A stretch of 64,000 bases of DNA, taken from assembly GCA_930367205.1 (NCBI GenBank), contig OV884009.1:99717189-99781188 (forward strand), read 5' to 3'. Each line of letters opens with the position of its first letter. Position 1 is the first letter of the stretch. Source of the DNA: Acanthosoma haemorrhoidale. Taxonomy: Eukaryota > Arthropoda > Insecta > Hemiptera > Acanthosomatidae. The notes beneath the pieces were generated by a model. That model was not told the DNA's origin. It worked only from the letters and a program-made list of their open reading frames with translations, and did not search any database. Below are positions 56,881-64,000 of the stretch, piece after piece. Made by a program: the position numbers and the translations under genes.

Positions 56881-57850
56881 GATCCTATGCAGGTCGGATT
56901 ACTAGAGACAAAAAAGCAGTCAGTAGCGACCGCTAACTACATAAGATAAATCACCCTATACTCTATTGTATATATATTGTAAATTGGTTATAATATGTTG
57001 TAAATTAATTTAAACAAATGTAAATAACATTACCAAACTATTAGTCGTTGCTAATGTTGTAAGCAATAAAATACTCAGCTGCAAATTAACTGGTTAGAGG
57101 CTGGAAACCCTTACCCTCTACCAAGAGCAGGTAGCAAGCGACCCAGGCCAGGCCGGGGATGCCGAGAACAAAGCGCCACCGCAAACTGGGCTGTCATTGG
57201 TCACAATAAGATTGGGTACTAAGGTACGCCAAGTATAAATAAGACCCGGGTTTTGCCTGTAAATTACCTTTTAAATCAATAAAGGTAAAACCAATAAATC
57301 ATTCTCACGACGGCTCTCTACTAGTGAACTTGCAGCTGCACTGATGTTTCAAGACTTGGCCTTCTCATTTATGAAAACCTATGGACCTCTCTTCCTAACC
57401 TCGCTATGTTTTAGTCCGGCCTTGTCAGACCCCACACTGTCCCAATGGGATTCTCTGCCTTCGTCTCGCTAAAAGTAGCAGCTCCTTGGGAGAGACCTCT
57501 CCCTCACGGACAACGGTTGCCGTGGCCCTACAAACTTTTTCTAGTAGTATCTCCCACGGCAATCCAGTCTGCCTCTCTCCGGTTCACACTCGCCTTTGGG
57601 ATCCAGACGGATTTCGCCTACCCTCAGATACCGAGTGTGAGTTTTTGGTCATTCCAAGACCACATAAACTACCTACACTACCTACCCTATTGTCGGGGCA
57701 CATACCTATGAAATATGGAGTCAGATAGTAAGACCCATCATGAAGCAATTTTCCAGGTCATAGTTTAATCAACCCTCACTTAGTCACCAGAGCTAGGGTA
57801 GCTAGGCACCCCCTCGTGACGACCCGGCACAGTCTCTTTACAGAAGTTCG
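56880..57850 (+). mobile_element. Family A LTR-like repeat, third copy
   Basis: The longest uninterrupted family A copy. In order it has TAGCGACCGCTAACTA near 56934, a TATAAATAAG box near 57233 followed by AATAAAGG, the GCAGCTGCACTGATGTTT block, GTCAGACCCCACA near 57426, then a leader-like part ending in the GACGACCCGGCACA block. A TATA box, an AATAAA and a ..CCCCACA end fit an LTR plus 5' leader. Open frames here (57445-57728) partly match the other copies but do not form a recognisable Gag. Confidence 0.5.
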
Positions 57851-59322
57851 AGAGAGTCGTTCTATTCCCTCTTTTCTATTTTTCCTTTAAGCTTAGCCAC
57901 CAACAATTAACTTATATATACTTTTAAAAAAACAATTAGTTCAAAATCGATAAAAATATTTTAGTCACAATGTAGTGGCTGCTGGTTCATGGGTCAATAT
58001 CAATATATCAAGTATGCAGTTTCATAACCAAGGCAGAGTATTCCCACTCACGTAACATAAATACGTGACCGACATTTTTACAGTACTACATATTTTGTGG
58101 ATGATAGACTAGTATTTATGTGGGCGGCTTGCTAATAACTTCCAACTGTTAGGATTTTATTGTTGGTGTCAATAGCACGTCAGTATTGTTTAATTAACTA
58201 GGTTGAACCCAACTTTAATCTTAGAAGTATTGTCAGTGTGAATTGTGAAATCTTAAAACATAGATTAAGGACAGTCTTTGTTCTTTAAGATTTCATTCCT
58301 GCTTTCCGTTATTAAACCTTAAGCATCTTAACCCACGAAGTTATGAGAAATGTTTAATAATAATAAGTCAAATGTTATAAAATTATTAACGTACAGGCGT
58401 AAAAAAAGATCGTTAAACCCTTGGTATTCTAAAATTAACAAATAAACCTTCGATAGGACAAATACTATCTGGAGAGGCTACTAATTCTTGGAGCTACTAA
58501 GCTAGTAGACTAGTAGTAAGTAAAAAGTTATGAGAGATCGGTGGGTGGTTGTGCCGCTGGGCCGGTCGGTGTGTTCAATCACTCAGCCTCCGCCTCCCCA
58601 CTCCCTCCCACTCGACTCCTTGAGACCTCTCCACCTCCTCCTCGCTCTTTCTCCTCGGGCTCTCAGGCGGAAAGGTGCTTTCTGCCAATCAGCAGTATGC
58701 AATATAAGTGCTGCAATTGGAACTCCATTTTTTTTTGTTCTGAACTACCCTCTGTTCTGCCTTTTTCATGTGGGAAGCCTTCACCTATTTCATTCCAAAA
58801 GCAGGAGCCGATTCGTAAAATTTTCAGCTACAAGTAATTATTTTTTTCTTGTCTTTTATATAAATATATAGTCACTTTAAATTACTAGCCGAAAGAAAAT
58901 GTTGGTAGAGCGGTATCAGAGAATACCCGCACTTTTATGCGTACGGATGAAGCAATATATATCATTGCCAGACTGTTAGGTTTTTCTTCGTAAATTGGGA
59001 AAACTCTTCATCAGGAAAAATCAGATTTAAGAATTTATTTTAATCTTCTTGCAATGATGCGATGTTTCACTGGTCACATTCGATTCACCGACTTTTTGGA
59101 TGTGACCTATACCCGACATAGGAAGATACAAATTATTATTTATTAGCTATTTTTCTAGGGTAAGTATTTAATTTTTTTTCATTCTCTAATAAAGTGCTTC
59201 ATTCCGTATAAATCTAATAAAAGCAGTGAATTTTAAATTTAAGAGTACGACTTTATACATTGACACTTGACTGTTGATAACTCGCCAATCTTCTATCCCG
59301 TGCAAATCACCGGCTGTGAAAC
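57851..59322. other. Intergenic stretch with a GC-richer patch
   Basis: Mostly AT-rich. The segment 58530-58700 is C-rich and contains a CCAAT...ATTGG imperfect palindrome around 58677-58722, with AATATAA inside. No gene is called. Confidence 0.45.
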
Positions 59323-59344
59323 TCAATGAAAAGCCCGACGATGG

Positions 59345-60776
59345 GTGCCTTCATTCGACTCTGTGAACCACTACACCCTACTCCATCGTCTGAGGGAATA
59401 CGAATTCTCGGACGAATGTACAAAACCTGATGACCACATACTTCACAGGCAGAACTTTTTCGGTTCGGATAGGCACCACGTCTACGACCCGAAGAAAATA
59501 CACTGCCGGTGTCCCCCAAGGATTAGTGCTAGGCCCCCTGCTGTTAAACATCTACACCGCCCACATCGTAGGAGCCTCTCACCCCAACTGCGAGGTATCG
59601 GGGTATGCAGACGACATAGGTGTTTACAGCACTAGCATCAATCCAACCAGAGCCCTGAAATTTGCTGAGAGCGCCAGTCAACACATTGCTGTGAAACTCG
59701 ATGCCGTCAACATCAAAGTAAACCCAGCCAAGACGCAAGGAATCATATTTAGTTATAAATCTGGAAGAAAGAAGTTACCTAAATCTTTCGTCTTAGACGG
59801 CGAAGAGTGCACTGTGAGCAACAAGCTATGCTACCTTGGGATTACCCTCGGTAGACACTTGTCGTTCACAACTCATCTCAGTAAGAAGTTAAAGAGGGTT
59901 AGGAAAAAGTTCTACAGCCTACGACACTTACTTCACAGCCCAGCTTTATCAGTACGCCTCAAGCTGCTGATTTACCAGAGCATCCTGAGACCTGCTTTGA
60001 TTTTTTTTCTTTTTTTTTTCTTAGCTCTCAAACTTATAAAAATAGGATGTGGGAAAAATAAAGGAAAATTATTTTGGGCTAATGAGTGCCTTTCACTAAG
60101 GGGAGTCCCCCATTTGAAGGATGTATGAGAAGGATATAGGGTGTGGATTGCCTAAAGGAGGCGGGTGGAATCAGTAAGGTAGTGAGAGTCTACCGAGGGT
60201 GGAGCCTAGGGGTACCTAGGCAATGGTTTGTAGTCGGCCTCTTGGCCGGAAGGTCGACCCTGCTTAAACAGGTAGATGGGGTCTTGTAGCTTCGGTTGAG
60301 TCGGCTGGGAGATCGGCCTCGATCTCTCGGCTGGGTGTAGATCTTCAGTCTCCGTCAGGGGGCTATGGTTCGATCACGTCCATCTGTCTCCAGGCTTCGG
60401 CGGTCCAGCAGTGCTTCCATCTGACGGGCATTGGCCTGCTTTGATGTACGGGACCCCACTATTTAAGTATCTGACTCCTAACGCTCTAAAAACGCTCCAA
60501 CAATTCCAGAACAAAGTTCTCCGCACCTCCCTAAAACATACCCCGTTCGACCGAATGCAGGCAGGCGAGATCCACGAAAAATTTTAAGTGCTCACCATCC
60601 AAGATTTTATCAAGAGACGACACATCAATTTTTTCGATTCACTTCAACACTGCCACAACCCACTATTCTCCGACCTTCAACCACCACCAATGCCCGTCCG
60701 ATGGAAGCACTGCTGGACCGCCGAAGCCTGGAGACAGATAGACGTCATAGAACCCGAGCCCCCTGACAGGGACTGA
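59345..60776 (+). pseudogene. L2f reverse transcriptase remnant
   Basis: Readable as FDSVNHYTLLHRLREYEF, then after a frame change near 59428 as TYFTGRTFSVRIG, AGVPQGLVLGPLLLNIYTA, the catalytic YADD (SGYADDIGVY), and CYLGITLGRHLSFTTHL. The frame is interrupted at 60001 by the nested insertion and resumes at 60446 (MYGTPLFKYLTPNALKTLQQ). It then contains an early stop and ends DVIEPEPPDRD. The catalytic motif survives but frameshift, insertion and stop exclude a product. Confidence 0.87.
60002..60434 (-). mobile_element. L2f LINE 3' end nested in L2f
   Basis: 433 bp bracketed by an exact 11-bp duplication CCTGCTTTGAT (59991-60001 and 60435-60445). Its minus-strand sequence matches the host copy's own 3' region at 60691-61140 (GATGGAAGCACTGCTGGACC, CCCAGCCGAGAGATCGAGG and the final TTTATAAGTTTGAGAGCT). 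So a truncated family member jumped into an older one in antisense. Confidence 0.92.
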
Positions 60777-61594
60777 ACGATTCACACCCAGCCGAGAGAT
60801 CGAGGTCGATCTCCTGGCCGATTCAACCGAAGCAATATGACCCCTTCTACCTGCTCAGGGCAGGTCAATCTTCCGGCCGACAGGCCGACTCACTGCAGCC
60901 TCCTACAGGGGCTGGGGCCAGGTATGACCTGGCCGACTTCAAACCAATGCCTAGTACTCTTAGGCTCCACCATATGTATACTCTCACTACCTTCCCGATC
61001 CCACCCGCCTCTTTTTGGCATCCCACACCCCGTATCCTTCTCATACTTCCTTCAAATGGGACTCCCCTTATTGAAAGCCACCCTTCAATCCAAAATAATT
61101 TTCCCACATCCTATTTTTATAAGTTTGAGAGCTATGGAACAAAAAACAAAAAAAAAACAAAAAAAACTATGAGTTAGCTAGAGAAAAAAAAACCAACAAG
61201 ATTGTGTACAACGAGAAAATGAAAATTTAGGTAATATCATAAAAAGAAATAAAAAAAAAACTGAAATTATAAAATGGCAATGTAATGTGAAATTAAGCAA
61301 TTACACTTATTTGAAAGTTAATTTATAAACTAAATCTAATGTTAGTCACATGATCAGTAACAGAGAAAGAAAATATATAAGAAAAAAAAATATATTCCTT
61401 CGCTTTGATAACTGAGAAATGAAATTATAAACTACTAATATTACTAATACAATTAACAAAATTAATATACTAAATTTACAATATTGTGATAAATATAACA
61501 GATAGTCAATGGCCTTCTATTCTTGAAGGTAGAAGGAGGGCGTGGGTTGATCCAGAGATATTTTGTTGTGTGGTAAAATGAAATAACCACTTAC

Positions 61595-61884
61595 CGGAAA
61601 TCCAAAATGAGAAGAAAAAATTCTTCTCGATCTTCTACCAACCAAACAATTGGTAAAATGGTTGTGGTGGTCGATTTCCACTAGTACAAGTGTGAAGGCA
61701 TCGATGTAGAGGTAATGATGGGTCATCATACGACGATTCCAACAAATATCATGGGACTGGTGCGGTAATTCGTAGACGAAACTCGTGATACGATCGGAGT
61801 TGATCCGCAGTTCAAAAACAAACCCGATGCTGATCGCATCAGATTGCAACTTCTTACTTGATAACACATCCACAACATCAACTC
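61595..61884 (-). CDS. Possible host exon of unknown function
   Basis: Part of an uninterrupted 181-codon minus-strand frame (61517-62062) in AT-rich DNA. The central part has a normal residue mix (INSDRITSFVYELPHQSHD, CWNRRMMTHHYLYIDAF) and higher GC. On the minus strand it is followed by CCG|GTAAGTGG, a strong consensus splice donor (61594-61589). A possible acceptor ATATTAG lies just upstream (61885). The protein is not recognised, and the polypyrimidine tract is weak. It could be a host exon or a transposon exon. Confidence 0.3.
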
Positions 61885-62071
61885 CTAATATTACAACTAC
61901 ATATAAACAAATATTACAATCTTGAATTTTTTTCTCTTTTAATAAATTCATTAAAGTAAAATTATAAGAACAAAACATCTGGCTTTTAATTAATAAAATG
62001 AAATTAGTGGTTTTTGAATTACGTGAGTGAGAAAAAAAAAAAAAATAGTAACCTTTTTCCATTTAAATAAG

Positions 62072-62994
62072 TGTGCGATTATTATGAATTGTTCAAGGTT
62101 TTATTTGATCCCATGAATTTGAAACTCGCGAAAAAATAAACAAAAATAACTATCGGGACCTGACAGTGGGATATTTATATTTGCATAATTGCAAAGTACA
62201 ATAAGGCTAGTTGATGAGTATTTGTTTGAGTAGATACTTGTAAGCAATTTAGTTCTATTCACCTGCTTTTAATGGCTATCATACTAGCGGTGATGCTATC
62301 AATACTCAGCTGCAGTTGTGGCTGCTACTCTAGTCAGCTACTGTATTTATCACATCCAGCCGAGATAACATCGAACCATGCAACGTTATCTGCAATAGCT
62401 TCGAGTAGTTACTCTGCTTAGACTAATCGCCACACGATGGAATCGTTAACATTCGTCTAGTCATGAATAGTCTGGGCGGACTAAGGCAATTCTGCTTTTG
62501 ACAGAACTAATTCATTTATTTGTCGCCATCTGAATTCAGCAACTCAAGAAACTTAAATATTCAACGAAACTGGTTTATTCATAGACCGAAAATTTATCTG
62601 GAATAAAATTTCCTAACTCAATTCATAACACAAAAGGTAAATTCAATGTTATTATAAGAATTAATCAAGCACAACACCTAATCAGGAAGTGAAGCTGGCC
62701 GAGGTTGTAGCCACAGTTAAAATAAACTTGAAACTGTTTCTTATAAACTAACTCAAATTAGGGAGCATCAGCATATGGGGCCGACTCTGAGCTCAATATT
62801 AAGATGGAGAGTGGTGATAAAAGTCAAGCAGACGTTTTTATCCTAAATATCTATACAAAATACCTATATAACCCTATAATAATACACACAGGTACGATTG
62901 TTAACTGGCTTTATTATCATCCTGTACTATAGGCTTTGTTTACATTAGGCCCTGTAGTATTAGGCTTAGCAATGTCTTGCCACTAGCCATAACA
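62072..62994 (-). mobile_element. Ty3/Gypsy-type 3' LTR (candidate)
   Basis: On the minus strand the purine tract GGTAGGGGGA (63004-62995) is directly followed by TGTTATGGCTAGTGG, the usual polypurine tract/LTR start arrangement. About 820 nt further on come an ATATAAATAT box (near 62175) and AATAAAACC (near 62098). CGCACA at 62077-62072 is a plausible TG..CA end, giving about 923 bp. The 5' LTR would be beyond the window, so the end cannot be confirmed by comparison. Confidence 0.6.
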
Positions 62995-63004
62995 TCCCCC
63001 TACC
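62995..63004 (-). other. Polypurine tract of the LTR element
   Basis: GGTAGGGGGA on the minus strand, immediately before the candidate LTR start; the expected primer for plus-strand DNA synthesis. Confidence 0.55.
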
Positions 63005-63424
63005 AGTTTATGGACATTCCCTGTAAGCTTATACATACATAATAATTTTAAAAAAATTTTGTTTTCCAGAGAAATGAAATTTGGACACTGATAAGATAAA
63101 AAGACAAGCAAAACAAAAACGTTCTTCTATTGTACACAAAATAATTATAATACGCACACGAAGAAAGAAAAAAAAAAACGACCCTGCCGTCAAAATAAAT
63201 ATAAATACAACACTGAAAATACCCGACAAACACAACCGACAGTCGACTCGAGTGCGTGATACGCCCACTAGGTGTATTGAAATTTTAGACCATTCATCCC
63301 AAGCTCAGGCTGGAATTAGATTGCAATGCCGGGATACTCCGATTTCGCCGCTAGAAATTACAGCTGCTCCAAATGCACCGTCCTTCGTTTTATCGGGGGT
63401 TTGATGCTCTCGATCGTGACAACG

Positions 63425-64000
63425 TTATGTTAGTGGAGGGCGATCACCCACCCGGAAAGGCCCCTCGTATCGTGATAGTACTTTCCCTCTGTTGGAGCTC
63501 TTTCGGCGATATATGACTGCGCCGAGTTTGAGTTTCCCCGTGATATTGCGGTCCTGGAGGTTGTCCTGCGCCACCCGCCGGCGTTTCTTTTCTTCAAGTT
63601 TGCTCCGTAAGGTCGCCCTCTGCGTCCCCAGTGCGATACGATTATTGACGACGCATGCTGCCATTTCGTCATCTACGACTGTGCTCCTGTCATCTCTCCG
63701 ATATCCTCTCAGTCCGAACAGCGGTCTTGACCGGGGAAAACCCTGTGGCGTATTGTACCAAGTGGTTGTATACGATGACGGCCTTCTCCATCGCCACTCC
63801 CGGTTCAAACCCTTTTTCCCCGTGGTAGATACTCATCGGGTATCCTGGGGTGGGGAGATGCCAACGTATCATATGCCACCGTTGCCATTGTCGAACTTTC
63901 GTCCTCCGTCGGAAGCAATAGTTTCCGGAACGACATAAAATTGGCATCATGTGCGTAATGCCTGCAAAATTTTTTTCACCGATCGGTCTGCTATGACTTG
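63425..64000 (-). pseudogene. Ty3/Gypsy integrase, C-terminal part (frameshifted, cut by window edge)
   Basis: Two minus-strand frames together cover the integrase end. ETIASDGGRKF (63900s) resembles the second catalytic Asp region. VIVYNHLVQYATGFSPVKT matches the conserved 'YN...ATGFSP' segment after the core. The C-terminal domain shows VIYRRKSSNRGKVLSRYEGPF, the GPF/Y module typical of Ty3/Gypsy integrases. A frame change near 63720-63800, and stops upstream, show it is inactive. The N-terminal part and the reverse transcriptase lie beyond the window. Confidence 0.8.

Larger units (their letters stand above)
59325..61180 (+). mobile_element. L2f LINE, 5'-truncated
   Basis: A second non-LTR family, unrelated at the nucleotide level to J1. 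It starts inside reverse transcriptase (FDSVNHYTLLHRL), continues to an ORF end at 60776, then a GC-rich 3' UTR and an A-rich tail (61137-61168). It is split at 60001 by an antisense copy of its own family. The motif style is Jockey-like. A copy of the same 3' end lies at 5034-5299. Confidence 0.85.

Noticed and set aside
1..64000. CRISPR arrays, rRNA genes, complete tRNA genes, bacterial-type operons
   Set aside because: Looked for and not seen; repeats present are eukaryotic transposons and simple repeats.

Overview
The window is animal DNA, most likely arthropod and plausibly insect. It is AT-rich, has no operon structure, and is dominated by non-LTR retrotransposons. No complete host gene could be recognised. 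The organism call is inference from the element types: a Jockey-clade LINE with a three-knuckle ORF1, an R1-clade LINE and a Ty3/Gypsy LTR element.

The main occupant is one Jockey-type LINE family, called J1 here, with at least 15 copies or fragments on both strands. One copy is full length (11250-15840, minus, 4591 bp). It has a 5' UTR starting CAGT, ORF1 (about 421 aa, three CCHC knuckles), ORF2 (896 codons, endonuclease plus reverse transcriptase) and a 3' UTR ending in an AATAAA tail. Its ORF2 is broken by a 5-nt deletion. A second copy (32135-35603, plus) is 5' truncated, but its ORF2 differs from open only by one nonsense codon. In every copy that reaches the junction, ORF1 and ORF2 lie in the same frame separated by one TAA, and ORF2 has no AUG over at least its first 760 codons. 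This suggests stop readthrough or non-AUG restart and is the most interesting feature of the window.

Layout. 1-10085: a J1 3' end, AT-rich DNA, a mosaic of an LTR-like repeat (family A) with a LINE fragment, and a 175-bp tandem repeat. 10090-16535: an old plus-strand J1 copy split by the full-length minus-strand J1, with a 12-bp target duplication. 17554-20692: a minus-strand J1 end split by an R1-clade LINE, with a 15-bp target duplication. 20693-26860: intergenic DNA with a small J1 relic, a zinc-finger-like relic and a decayed coding stretch. 26861-29628: a truncated J1 copy with a chimeric 5' end. 31451-39363: three more J1 copies, one carrying a 56-bp R1 tail insertion. 39364-50161: mostly single-copy AT-rich DNA with old J1 relics and two GC-richer islands that resemble conserved regulatory sequence. 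50162-54280: two J1 copies and a diverged relative. 54880-57850: two family A copies, a GA microsatellite and a MITE-like hairpin. 59325-61180: a second LINE family (L2f) with a copy of itself nested inside. 61595-61884: a possible host exon. 62072-64000: the 3' end of a Ty3/Gypsy element.

The target-site duplications let the insertion order be read directly, so the window works as a stratigraphic record of successive retrotransposition. All element boundaries come from copy-to-copy comparison by eye.
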